This document shows, piece after piece, positions 8,780 to 17,699 of a DNA stretch of 64,000 nucleotides (position 1 is its first letter; every line of letters starts with the position of its first letter). The notes under the pieces were generated by a model. The model saw only the letters and a program-made list of their open reading frames with translations. It did no database searches and was not told the DNA's origin. The stretch is from the NCBI GenBank assembly GCA_946614295.1, contig CAMOGT010000004.1:1-64000 (forward strand), given 5' to 3'. Source of the stretch: an uncultured Bacteroidales bacterium (GTDB lineage Bacteria; Bacteroidota; Bacteroidia; Bacteroidales; Paludibacteraceae). Both the position numbers and the translations under genes were made by a program.

Positions 8780-10033
8780 GTGCGTATTATTAATAAGGAG
8801 AAAGCACATATTTCACCATGGGTATGGGTCCCCTCGCTTTACTTGGCTGAGGGTATCCCATACTTTTTGGTTACCAGCATAAGCGTTACGCTCTTTGCCC
8901 AGCTCGGTGTGCCCAACAGTGAGATGGCGTTATTCACCTCGCTGATTACTTTTCCGTGGGTGTTCAAACCGCTCTGGAGTCCGTTTGTGGATGTACTGAA
9001 AACGAAACGGTGGTGGGTACTGACGATGCAGGTACTGATGGCGGTTGCCGCAGGCTTATTGGCATGGTTGGCGCCACAAGGGCATTTCACCATAGCACTG
9101 ATCCTATTTACCGTCACCGCGTTCTGCTCCGCGACGCACGACATAGCCGCTGACGGCTATTACATGCTGGCGCTGAACGAGCATGACCAGGCGGCGTACG
9201 TAGGTCTCCGCTCCACCTTCTATAGGATAGCAAACATCTTCTGCCAATCGGTATTGTTGATGTTAGTCGGGTGGTTGCAGAAACGTACGGATGTACCGAC
9301 CTCCTGGACCTACGCCTTATTGCTATGCAGCGGTATCTTAGCTGTTATTGCCGTTTGGCATGTATGGCAGATGCCAAGCGTGGAGGCGAAAGGTGAAAGG
9401 CCGAAGGCGAAAGGTATTCTGCGTGAAGTAGGCTTGGTATGGGCAGAGTTCTTCCGCAAACCGGGTATCGTGTTAGCCCTGTGTTTCATGCTCATCTACC
9501 GTCTTCCTGAGGCATTGCTGCTCAAGCTATGCAATCCTTTCTTCCTTGCCGCACGCGAGCAAGGGGGCTTGGGCATCACAGTAGATACCATCGGTGAGAT
9601 CACGGGAATAGGCGTCATTCTGATGCTTCTGGGCGGAATAGGCGGCGGTATATGGGCGAGCCGGACTGGCCTCAAGAAAGCCATTATCCCGATGGCGTTG
9701 TGTCTCACCCTACCCTGCATCGTCTATGTCTATTTCGCACAATTCCAACCTACTGCGTTCTGGGTTCTGGCGCTCTGCGTAGGGCTGGAACAGATGGGCT
9801 ACGGTTTGGGGTACACGGCGTGCATGCTGTATATGATCCATGTAGCGGACGGGGCACACAAGACCGCGCATTTCTCCATCTGCACGGCGTTTATGTTCCT
9901 GGGCTTAATGTTACCGGGCATGATAGCCGGTTACATACAGGAGGCTACAGGATATTTGGGCTTTTTCTGGATAGTAATGGCTTGTTGCGTGCCGTCGATA
10001 ATTGTTACTTATTTGGTGTATAGAAAATTATGA
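8780..10033 (+). CDS. AmpG-like MFS transporter
   Basis: A 417-residue protein with about 12 hydrophobic segments. It matches the AmpG/PAT branch of the major facilitator superfamily: YLAEGIPYFLV in helix 1, FPWVFKPLWSPFVDVL in loop 2-3, and an intracellular region with DIAADGYYM. AmpG proteins import muropeptides (GlcNAc-anhydroMurNAc peptides) for wall recycling; that substrate is inferred from family. The GTG at 8780 is used because no in-frame ATG precedes the first helix. A four-copy 7-bp repeat (9385-9414) encodes the cytoplasmic loop GERPKAKG. It overlaps pssA by 4 bp (ATGA). Confidence 0.88.
   Translation: MRIINKEKAHISPWVWVPSLYLAEGIPYFLVTSISVTLFAQLGVPNSEMALFTSLITFPWVFKPLWSPFVDVLKTKRWWVLTMQVLMAVAAGLLAWLAPQGHFTIALILFTVTAFCSATHDIAADGYYMLALNEHDQAAYVGLRSTFYRIANIFCQSVLLMLVGWLQKRTDVPTSWTYALLLCSGILAVIAVWHVWQMPSVEAKGERPKAKGILREVGLVWAEFFRKPGIVLALCFMLIYRLPEALLLKLCNPFFLAAREQGGLGITVDTIGEITGIGVILMLLGGIGGGIWASRTGLKKAIIPMALCLTLPCIVYVYFAQFQPTAFWVLALCVGLEQMGYGLGYTACMLYMIHVADGAHKTAHFSICTAFMFLGLMLPGMIAGYIQEATGYLGFFWIVMACCVPSIIVTYLVYRKL
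9385..9414 (+). repeat. 7-bp GGCGAAA-type repeat in the AmpG-like gene
   Basis: GGCGAAA, GGTGAAA, GGCCGAA and GGCGAAA follow head to tail. The word recurs in manC (48592-48619) and in the debranching-enzyme gene (46019-46046). Confidence 0.85.
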
Positions 10034-10734
10034 GAAAACGAATCATACCCGATGCCATAACTTGCTGCAATCTGCTTTGCGGCAGTATAGCCGTGTTCTT
10101 GGCTACTCAGGGTGCTTTTATCTGGGCGTTTGTGTTCATTTTAGGCGGTGCATTCTTCGATTTCTTCGACGGATTGAGTGCCCGTCTGCTGAAGGCTCCG
10201 AGTCCCATCGGAATACAGTTAGACTCGCTGGCAGATGATATTACCTTTGGTCTGGCTCCTTCCATGATGCTTTTCTGCTATCTGCGTCCGGTATTGGGGT
10301 GGTGGGCAGGTCTTGCGTTACTGATGGCGGCTTTCTCGGCACTACGGTTAGCCAAATTCAATGTGGATGAACGCCAGCACGAGTCGTTTATCGGTCTGGC
10401 TACCCCGCCCAACGCAATTTTCTGGGGCGGTATCTGCTGCCTGCCCATCTCTATTATTGCGTACGACTGGATGGGCTGGTGCCTGATCGGTCTGTCGCTG
10501 ATCAGCTGCTACCTAATGAATGCCGAGATACCGTTTATCAGTTTCAAGGCATGGAAGAAGGACAGAACCACAATCATCTGTTTCCTCATCGGCTGCGTGA
10601 TTATTATAGGTTTCTGCGTAGCAAAGGCGTTCGAAGCCAGACATGCAGAATTCGCGCTATTCAGCGGAACGGGTTGCGTACTATGGTACGTCATGCTGAA
10701 CTTGCTCCTGTTTTTGGTCCCGAAAAAGAAATAA
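10030..10734 (+). CDS. pssA: CDP-diacylglycerol--serine O-phosphatidyltransferase
   Basis: An integral membrane enzyme making phosphatidylserine from CDP-diacylglycerol and serine, on the route to phosphatidylethanolamine. The 234-residue protein has the complete CDP-alcohol phosphotransferase motif DG-x2-AR-x8-G-x3-D-x3-D, within DFFDGLSARL and GIQLDSLADD at about residues 39-65. It has several membrane segments and ends with a basic tail (LVPKKK). It overlaps the preceding transporter gene by 4 bp. The secreted endonuclease gene starts 48 bp downstream. No psd decarboxylase gene is in the window. Confidence 0.95.
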   Translation: MRKRIIPDAITCCNLLCGSIAVFLATQGAFIWAFVFILGGAFFDFFDGLSARLLKAPSPIGIQLDSLADDITFGLAPSMMLFCYLRPVLGWWAGLALLMAAFSALRLAKFNVDERQHESFIGLATPPNAIFWGGICCLPISIIAYDWMGWCLIGLSLISCYLMNAEIPFISFKAWKKDRTTIICFLIGCVIIIGFCVAKAFEARHAEFALFSGTGCVLWYVMLNLLLFLVPKKK

Positions 10735-10781
10735 TGTACAGCATAAGACTCCGATATAATACCGATAAAGTGTGGAAAACC

Positions 10782-12602
10782 ATGAAAAAGACATTTTCTA
10801 TATTAGTTGCGCTTCTGCTGACCGCAGGCGCTATGGCAGAGAAATACACCATCGTGTTCAACAGCAGTAACGCGGACGCCACGAACACCCCTCAGGAGTT
10901 GACCAGTTTTGTACTGAGCGCGACCAATAACTGCGTGGACCGTTTGGTACATTCCGAGAAAGTAAACCGCGCCAAAGAAGGATTCGGCATCAAAGGTGGC
11001 ACGGGTTCAGCGAAAGGCATACTGACACTCGGTCTGGACGACACGTATAATATTACCTTGATGACCGTTTATGCCGCCACTTATCCGCACGCAAAAGATA
11101 CCGCTGCGGGCAAGGGCTTCGTTGTTTACAACCAGACTATCACATGGGAAGCCGGGCATCGAACGGAGATCCGTCCCTACACGATTACGGTCAATGCCAA
11201 CGTTGATTCCATCTACATATCTTCCGGGGGCGCGTCCTACAACCGCTGGTATGTGCAGAAGATTGAGTTTGAGGCGGAGAACCCGCATCCCCAACGGGGT
11301 ATCGTAGAGATGCAGTACCCCAAGATGGATTTCGGAGGGGTCAAATGGGTGAGTGCAGACGAAATAATGGAAGACGTCCTGAACCTCAATATCACCGGCA
11401 AGAACATCATCGGGAATATCTCTCTTTCGCTTCAAAAAGGCACTCAATTCACTTTGACGGAGACCTCCCTGCCGGCAGAAGGAGGAGAAGTAGGCATCTT
11501 CTATAGCCTCACGATGAATGAAGTGACCAAGCCAATCCCGCTGGAAGATGTATTGGTGGCTAAGGCGAAGGGCAGTGACAACATAGAGCGTACACGCGAA
11601 CTGCCCATCGTATTAACCATAGTACCTCCCGGTTCAGGCGCCGGCACATTCAATCTGGATACGATGCGTATGACAGTCGGCGCCATGCCCGGCAATTACT
11701 ACCAATACGCACAAGGCACTGCCGATTCAACTCTCAAGAACCACCTCGGCTATATTATCTGTTGCGGGAAAAGGTACCGGTACGGCAGCGGCAGCAAGAA
11801 GACCTGGGATGCGTTCTTCTATACCGACCGCGATACCACGGACAACCGCGTGCTGGATATGTATTCCAACACCGTACGGTATTTCGATCCGGCGCACCCG
11901 ACAGCAAGTGTATCGGGATTTGACATCGAGCACATGCTTCCCAAGAGCTGGTGGGGCGGAGACGTTAATCCTGCGTATTGCGATTTGTACCATTTGGTGC
12001 CGGGCGATTATTCCGCCAACCGCAGCAAGTCGAACCACGCCCCGGGTATTCCGGCAGACAGTTCGTTCAATAACGGTTCTTTCGTCACAGGCAGCGGCAC
12101 ATCGTATGGTCTGACGAGGGTGTTCTGTCCTGCGAACGAATACAAAGGTGATTTCGCGCGGGCATATTTCTATATCGCAGCCTGTTACGGGGACTCGCTG
12201 GTATGGATTGGCAGCGGTGAACCGGGAGTAGCGATGACCAACGACGGCTGGCAGGAGTTCAGACCATGGCTGCGCGATCTGTTGGTCGAATGGCACAGGA
12301 TGGATCCCGTGAGCGAGAAAGAGAAAGCACGGGCAGTTGAGGTCAATAAGATCCAAGGAAACCGCAATCCGTTCATAGACTATCCGGAGTTAGTGGAGTA
12401 TATCTGGGGTAACAAACAGGGACAGAATGTGGATTTTCATACTCTTGTTCAGAGTTACGGAGACACATACGATGATGCCCCGGAAGCCATCCCGGTGCTT
12501 GACTGCGAAGAGGCTGCGGCACGGAAGGAGATCCGCGACGGGCAGATTGTGATTATACGAAATTCGGCAGTTTATAGCCCATTAGGGCAGGTTTTGCGAT
12601 AA
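10782..12602 (+). CDS. Secreted endonuclease I family nuclease with short C-terminal tail
   Basis: A 606-residue exported nuclease. The chosen ATG gives a clean signal peptide (MKKTFSILVALLLTAGAMA). Residues about 20-300 hold beta-rich domains of unknown role. The catalytic part, about 310-545, is of the EndA/endonuclease I His-Me finger type: FDIEHMLPKSWWGG supplies the catalytic His, with YCDLYHLVPGDYSANRSKSN downstream, and NRNPFIDYPELVEYIWG closes the domain. Such enzymes degrade extracellular DNA nonspecifically. The last ~25 residues (RDGQIVIIRNSAVYSPLGQ) match a tail also found at the ends of four other secreted proteins here, possibly a T9SS-related signal. Confidence 0.9.
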   Translation: MKKTFSILVALLLTAGAMAEKYTIVFNSSNADATNTPQELTSFVLSATNNCVDRLVHSEKVNRAKEGFGIKGGTGSAKGILTLGLDDTYNITLMTVYAATYPHAKDTAAGKGFVVYNQTITWEAGHRTEIRPYTITVNANVDSIYISSGGASYNRWYVQKIEFEAENPHPQRGIVEMQYPKMDFGGVKWVSADEIMEDVLNLNITGKNIIGNISLSLQKGTQFTLTETSLPAEGGEVGIFYSLTMNEVTKPIPLEDVLVAKAKGSDNIERTRELPIVLTIVPPGSGAGTFNLDTMRMTVGAMPGNYYQYAQGTADSTLKNHLGYIICCGKRYRYGSGSKKTWDAFFYTDRDTTDNRVLDMYSNTVRYFDPAHPTASVSGFDIEHMLPKSWWGGDVNPAYCDLYHLVPGDYSANRSKSNHAPGIPADSSFNNGSFVTGSGTSYGLTRVFCPANEYKGDFARAYFYIAACYGDSLVWIGSGEPGVAMTNDGWQEFRPWLRDLLVEWHRMDPVSEKEKARAVEVNKIQGNRNPFIDYPELVEYIWGNKQGQNVDFHTLVQSYGDTYDDAPEAIPVLDCEEAAARKEIRDGQIVIIRNSAVYSPLGQVLR

Positions 12603-12635
12603 GTGTGTCAATTTTTACACATTTTTCGCGAATAA

Positions 12636-12670
12636 CTGCACGCGCGCGAAACGAAAAAGCAGTAACTTTG
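12636..12670 (+). promoter_or_regulatory. Promoter upstream of the first IgGFc-like gene
   Basis: TAACTTTG at 12663-12670 is a good -7 element; the -33 region (CTGCACG) is only a partial match. The start codon is about 40 bp downstream. Confidence 0.55.
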
Positions 12671-12710
12671 CACCCGAATTACAACGCATTCATTTAACAA
12701 CACAACTAAT

Positions 12711-15395
12711 ATGAAAAAACAACTTTTAAACGCACTACTCTTCTGCCTGTTGGTAGTGCCGGCGATGAGCACTCGAGCAGCCGTCGTAGATGAAGGTCAA
12801 TCGACTGAAGGTAAAGACTTCTGGGTCACATTCTTACAAGCGGATCAGGGATCAAACTCGTTGATTCTGCAATTATCCATTTCAGCCCGGGAGGATTGCC
12901 AAGTTGTAATCAGCAACCCGTACACCCAATACAATGAGACCGTGAATGTGGTAGCCAATGAAATGAAATTGGTTGAGGTATACCGCGGTAGCAGTCCGAT
13001 AGCGAATACCGTTCGCTCTGAAATGACTACGAGCGGAAAAATCTGCTACTCTGTCAACTCGGAGCAAGTAGATACCTGTGCACTGCATGTGACCTCAAAC
13101 AAGAACATCTCATTGTTTGCCACAAACTACAAATATGCTACTTTTGATGCAACGAACGTGCTACCTACTCCATCTCTGCGAGATCAATACATAGTACAGA
13201 CATATACTCCTTCTGACCACGACGGAGTAAGCGATTCACAAGGTTCGCATTTTGCCATCATTGCCGCGGAGGACAACACCATTGTGGATTATGTTCCGAC
13301 CGAATATACAAAAAAATACAAGGAGGTCTTTGACAAAGCGGCTACCGGCTATATGGTACTGACACCGGCGGACTCTGCTTTGTTGGATTACAAGCTCCGT
13401 CAGGATACACTTCATTCGCCGGTATTGCAAAAAGGTCAGGTATGGTATGTATGGACCGGCAAGAGAGACGGCGCGACGGGAGACCTCTCCGGAACGTATG
13501 TAAAGGCACGCGACGGCAAGAAGATTGCGGTATTCCAGGGCTGCCCTCATACCAATATCCCGTATCAGGTAAAGCAACGTGACCATATTTTCTCACAGGC
13601 AATGCCTATTCAATACTGGGGTAACACATTCGTCCTTACCTCTTCCAAGAACCGTGCTGCAGATGTTATCCGTATCTTGGCGCTTAACGATGGAACAACC
13701 GTTTATGTCAACGGAGATTCTGTTTATACCTTCAATTTTGCTACGAATCCCAAGCAATTCTGGGAGTTTAATATCGGTGCACAAGGTGATTATGGGAAAG
13801 ACAGTAGTTGTGTCGTAACAACCTCATGCCCTTGTGCTGTTCACTTGTTTATTGCATCGCAGGTTTATAAGGACAGCAAGAACAAGAACGGCGACCCGTC
13901 CATGATTTGGATTAACCCTATTGAGCAACAGATCGACCAAGTAACTTTCGCTACTTACCAGAGTTTAGGTAAAGAGGGTACCGGTACTAGCCGAACCACG
14001 TATCACTATACCAACATCGTTACAGACCAGCCGGATCTAATGACTCTGGATGGCCAACCGATTGCAAGCGATTTCAAGCCGGTAAGCGGTTCTACCAAAT
14101 ACTATTATGCACAAAAATCGCTGGGCAACGAAGCTCAGTCGCACACGCTGAGGAGCAATGGTTCCAACTTTATCGCTCACGTATATGGATTTACGGAGAA
14201 CGAGTCGTATGGATACTCCGCCGGTGGTGCGACCGTTCCCCTTTCCCAATCCATCTTTATCAACGGCATTGAGTTCTCGCCGGACAAAGAGAACAACCTC
14301 TGCGGAACGGATACCGTACACTTTGAGTGCAAACCAGACTTCATGCCGGATAGCGTAATATGGCATTTCGGCGATGGAGCTCCCGATGTAACGGTATATG
14401 ATACAACGACTATTGTAAAGCACTACTATAACGGTACTCAGGACTACAATGCTACATGCTCCATCTATCGCAATAGCAGCAATGTATGTGTGGGTCAATC
14501 GGCAGTAAGTGTGGTTAAGATCAAAGTGACCGTAGGCCGCTATTCCTTCTCTATCGGTCAAGCTGACATTCCTTGTCCGGTAAACGGCGTACAAGCTCCG
14601 GGTAAGATTCCTTATACCAGTTCCGTTGACCTGACAGGCAACCAAGTAACGGTAGATTTCGACGATGCCGCCAAAGCAGCAGGTTTCAAGAAGAGCGACC
14701 TGACAATCAGACCGGGTTTCTTTGAACTCAACTTACCGGCAACTGCAGAAGCAGGCGTGAAATACGGTATTACAATTGATATTGATTCCGATTGCGGTGA
14801 CACCACTGCTGTTCTGCCGTTCCAGTTACCGGTTGGAAACGATGTAGTGACCCAGCGTTATTCGAATGTATTGGGTCTGCTGAAAGACCACCCGCAGCTC
14901 AAGGGGCTGACGCTGAGCGACTACCAGTGGTACCGCGTGGCTAACAACGACACCACGAAGGTGGAAGGGCAGATATCCTCGAACTTGAACATGTACGACC
15001 TGCCGAAGGATAACTACAAGGATGCTACTTTCTATGTATGTTATTGGATTAACAAAGGTCAATCGGACGAGCGCTACACCTGCGCTTGCGCGAAAGGCTT
15101 CGGCGATGATGCTACACAACATGAGTTCGAGAGCGATCCGGACAAAGTAATCATCTCCGCTAACTACGACCTGAAGGACGACAAGATCTTCGTCAACGCC
15201 AACTGGGGCGGAAAGACGGATATCGAGTGCTATGCACAATGGATCAATGCCAGCGGAAGAATCTATAACAACCTCAAATTCAATATTCCGGACGGCGGTT
15301 GCGCTATTCCGACACCTAATGAGAACGGTTTGTACCTGCTGCGCGTAGTAACAGCCGGCAAGGCACGTAGTTTCAAATTTATTATTAACAAGTAA
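12711..15395 (+). CDS. Large secreted IgGFc-binding-like surface protein with PKD domain and T9SS-type C-terminus
   Basis: An 894-residue protein with a signal peptide (LLFCLLVVPAMSTRA). Residues about 30-500 match the IgGFc-binding-protein N-terminal-like domain of Bacteroidota (start STEGKDFWVTFLQA; EDNTIVDYVPTEYT; QGCPHTNIPYQVKQRDHIFS). A PKD-like domain follows (WHFGDGAPDVTVYD, about 550-610), then Ig-like regions. The end, NGLYLLRVVTAGKARSFKF plus IINK, has the form of a type A T9SS sorting domain. It is paralogous to the protein at 17700-20495, and an OmpA-family gene lies between them. Ligand and role are unknown; immunoglobulin binding should not be assumed. It is probably cell-surface anchored or released via T9SS. 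Confidence 0.8.
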   Translation: MKKQLLNALLFCLLVVPAMSTRAAVVDEGQSTEGKDFWVTFLQADQGSNSLILQLSISAREDCQVVISNPYTQYNETVNVVANEMKLVEVYRGSSPIANTVRSEMTTSGKICYSVNSEQVDTCALHVTSNKNISLFATNYKYATFDATNVLPTPSLRDQYIVQTYTPSDHDGVSDSQGSHFAIIAAEDNTIVDYVPTEYTKKYKEVFDKAATGYMVLTPADSALLDYKLRQDTLHSPVLQKGQVWYVWTGKRDGATGDLSGTYVKARDGKKIAVFQGCPHTNIPYQVKQRDHIFSQAMPIQYWGNTFVLTSSKNRAADVIRILALNDGTTVYVNGDSVYTFNFATNPKQFWEFNIGAQGDYGKDSSCVVTTSCPCAVHLFIASQVYKDSKNKNGDPSMIWINPIEQQIDQVTFATYQSLGKEGTGTSRTTYHYTNIVTDQPDLMTLDGQPIASDFKPVSGSTKYYYAQKSLGNEAQSHTLRSNGSNFIAHVYGFTENESYGYSAGGATVPLSQSIFINGIEFSPDKENNLCGTDTVHFECKPDFMPDSVIWHFGDGAPDVTVYDTTTIVKHYYNGTQDYNATCSIYRNSSNVCVGQSAVSVVKIKVTVGRYSFSIGQADIPCPVNGVQAPGKIPYTSSVDLTGNQVTVDFDDAAKAAGFKKSDLTIRPGFFELNLPATAEAGVKYGITIDIDSDCGDTTAVLPFQLPVGNDVVTQRYSNVLGLLKDHPQLKGLTLSDYQWYRVANNDTTKVEGQISSNLNMYDLPKDNYKDATFYVCYWINKGQSDERYTCACAKGFGDDATQHEFESDPDKVIISANYDLKDDKIFVNANWGGKTDIECYAQWINASGRIYNNLKFNIPDGGCAIPTPNENGLYLLRVVTAGKARSFKFIINK

Positions 15396-15416
15396 ATCTA
15401 ATAGGAGAACACGGAT

Positions 15417-17573
15417 ATGAAAAACGTATTTAGAAACTTACTGATTGTCAGTGTTATTCTGAGTTTGTGCTGCGCGCCAATCGTTGCCTACGCAATGCCG
15501 GAGCCTGTGCCTGCCGCACAAAACGACAAGGCAAAAGCCGCTGCGCAGAAGAAGAAAGAAGCCGAGAAACGCAAGAAAGCGGCTGCAAAAGCGAAAGCTC
15601 AAAAAGAAAAGCAGAAAGCGGCTGCAGACAAGAAGAAAGAGGCGGACAAGAAGAAAGCCGCCGCTGCCAAGGAGACTGCGAAGAAACAAGCCGAGCGCGA
15701 AAAAGCGGCTGCCGAACGCGCTAAGGCTGCGGAAGAACGCGCAGAAGCTCAAGCCAAGAAAGAGGCGGAAGCCAAAGCCAAGGAAGAAAAGGCTATTCGC
15801 GATTATGAGAAATACCAGGAGAATCTGGCTAACCCCAAGACAGAGGCTATCTCCTATTTCAACCTCGGCATGCGCGCAGGTTACGCCGCCATGATGGATA
15901 AGATCAATGGCAGTTACATGGGTGCCGGTACGCTCAACCAGAGCAATGCACTCCAGCAACTCAAAGGAGGTCCCGGTGTAGGTATTGACCTTACCTACAA
16001 CCTCGAGTATGGCCATTTCCTCTTTGAGGTAGGTCTGGATGCCCGCTTCCTGAACTCCACCTCGGCATACGGATTCAATGCCAAGCGTATTGACAAGACC
16101 TATCCCGGTACAACCTACGATTATTATTTCGACAACCTGCGCGAGATGCGTAACATGCTGGAGGTCGGTGTTCCGTTGATGTTCGGTGCGCAGTTCAGCC
16201 GTTACTATTTCCTCGTTGGCGCCAAAGTACATTACGGTCTGCCGATGGGTTACAGCCAGAAAGGCAAGTACGATATCGTTGTCAACGACCCTGCTTTGAT
16301 TGATCCTTACGGAATGGGTATCTATGACCTCAACGGCGTGACGAAACAGAAAATGGTATTCAACCAACCGGATGTCAGCGTAGCTGCCGAGATCGGTTTG
16401 GACCTCGATGAGTGGTTGCAGAAACAGCCGGATCCGAAGGCAAAGAAAGCCAAAGTAAAACCGGGTCAGCGTCTGCCCTTCGGCCGCCAGAATATCCACT
16501 ACCGCGTAGCGCTGTTTGCAGAATACGGTGTGCTGAACACCAACGCTACGCCGAAAGCCGCTCCGGTGGAGTTTACAGCAAGCAATGTACAGGTAGAGAA
16601 CACCAACACCCTGCTGGCGATGAACGGAGATACCAAACTCAACAACCTCTTCGTGGGTGCCAAGTTCACCGTTCAGTTTGAGGTACCGGGTAAGAAAGAG
16701 CGCCCCGTTCCGCCTCCCCCTGCATATGCTATCTACAGCGTTGTTAACGCCAATACCAACCAGCCTCTGGAGAAGGCTTTCGTGGAGACACGTGGCACCG
16801 AGAGCGGCAAGATTGCCATGCGTGAGAAACAGATCGGTCCGAAAGGTTTCCGTCAGAAACACGCGCTGGGTAAATTTACCGTGGATGTCAAGGCGGATAA
16901 TTTCTACCCTGCTACGCAGGAGTTTGAGATAGAGAAAGTGGGTACGACCGAATATGTTACCATCGCATTGCGTCCCCGTCCCGTCTTGCGCGTACGCGTA
17001 ACTAATAAGGAGACAGGACTCGCCGTTCCGGCTGTTGTACAACTTCTCCGCAGCGATGTAGCCGAACCGGCTTACAGCCTGGCTACCGACTCCGCTACCG
17101 GCGCTACAAGCAAGATGCTGGAGGAAGGTCCGCAGTACCGCATCCACATTGCGCAGATGGGTTACGACACACTCGATATGCCGTTGGCTAATATCGGCGA
17201 CTCCCTCAATATCCAGCTCGTTCCGGTTAAGAAGGGTGAGGTATTCATCGTCAAGAACCTGTTCTTCGCTACCAACAAGACGCGTATTCTCTCTCGCTCG
17301 GAAGAGGCACTCAACGACCTGTATATGTACTTGGCGCGTAACCCGAAAGTACGTATCAAGATTGTGGGTCACACCGATAACGTAGGTAAGGATGCCGCTA
17401 ACCAGAAGTTGTCTGACGGTCGTGCTAACGAGGTAATGAAAGACCTGATCGAGCGTGGTATCGCTCCGGAGCGTATCGAGGCGGAAGGTCGCGGCGAGAG
17501 CCAGCCGATCGACACCAACGATACCGAAGAAGGCCGTCAGAATAACCGCCGTGTCGAGATCGAGATACTTTAG
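15417..17573 (+). CDS. OmpA-family outer-membrane protein with long Lys/Ala/Glu coiled coil
   Basis: A 718-residue envelope protein. A signal peptide (LLIVSVILSLCCAPIVAYA) is followed by about 100 residues of Lys/Ala/Glu-rich TolA-like coiled coil (30-140), a predicted outer-membrane beta-barrel (about 145-430), two beta-sandwich carboxypeptidase-regulatory-like modules (about 440-600), and a C-terminal OmpA peptidoglycan-binding domain (about 605-718). The OmpA domain shows LFFATNKTRIL, VGHTDNVG and NNRRVEIEIL, with the conserved Asp and Arg that hold diaminopimelate. It sits between two paralogous IgGFc-like surface proteins, 21 bp after the first. It could be a T9SS-associated anchor like PorE, but that is inference. 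Confidence 0.85.
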   Translation: MKNVFRNLLIVSVILSLCCAPIVAYAMPEPVPAAQNDKAKAAAQKKKEAEKRKKAAAKAKAQKEKQKAAADKKKEADKKKAAAAKETAKKQAEREKAAAERAKAAEERAEAQAKKEAEAKAKEEKAIRDYEKYQENLANPKTEAISYFNLGMRAGYAAMMDKINGSYMGAGTLNQSNALQQLKGGPGVGIDLTYNLEYGHFLFEVGLDARFLNSTSAYGFNAKRIDKTYPGTTYDYYFDNLREMRNMLEVGVPLMFGAQFSRYYFLVGAKVHYGLPMGYSQKGKYDIVVNDPALIDPYGMGIYDLNGVTKQKMVFNQPDVSVAAEIGLDLDEWLQKQPDPKAKKAKVKPGQRLPFGRQNIHYRVALFAEYGVLNTNATPKAAPVEFTASNVQVENTNTLLAMNGDTKLNNLFVGAKFTVQFEVPGKKERPVPPPPAYAIYSVVNANTNQPLEKAFVETRGTESGKIAMREKQIGPKGFRQKHALGKFTVDVKADNFYPATQEFEIEKVGTTEYVTIALRPRPVLRVRVTNKETGLAVPAVVQLLRSDVAEPAYSLATDSATGATSKMLEEGPQYRIHIAQMGYDTLDMPLANIGDSLNIQLVPVKKGEVFIVKNLFFATNKTRILSRSEEALNDLYMYLARNPKVRIKIVGHTDNVGKDAANQKLSDGRANEVMKDLIERGIAPERIEAEGRGESQPIDTNDTEEGRQNNRRVEIEIL

Positions 17574-17699
17574 TATCGAGAACCGCTTTTAAGCAGATCG
17601 AGATTCTTTAATAGGAATCTACGGTTTAGAACAGGACCATCACGGGACCATGTCCCGAGGAGAACCTAAAGAAAGTACAATTAGAACAAAACAGATCAT
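17574..17699. other. Intergenic stretch with two small hairpins
   Basis: AGATTC/GAATCT around 17600-17622 and CGGGAC/GTCCCG around 17643-17657 are small inverted repeats between the OmpA gene and the second IgGFc-like gene. No U-run follows either, so they are not clear terminators. Confidence 0.4.

Noticed and set aside
10479..10781. Upstream extension of the endonuclease I frame into pssA
   Set aside because: It overlaps pssA out of frame. The ATG at 10782 gives a standard signal peptide.
15438..17372. A 644-codon open frame antisense to the OmpA gene
   Set aside because: It mirrors Lys/Ala/Glu-rich codons of a clear OmpA-family gene. The translation has no recognisable domain and an unnatural composition.
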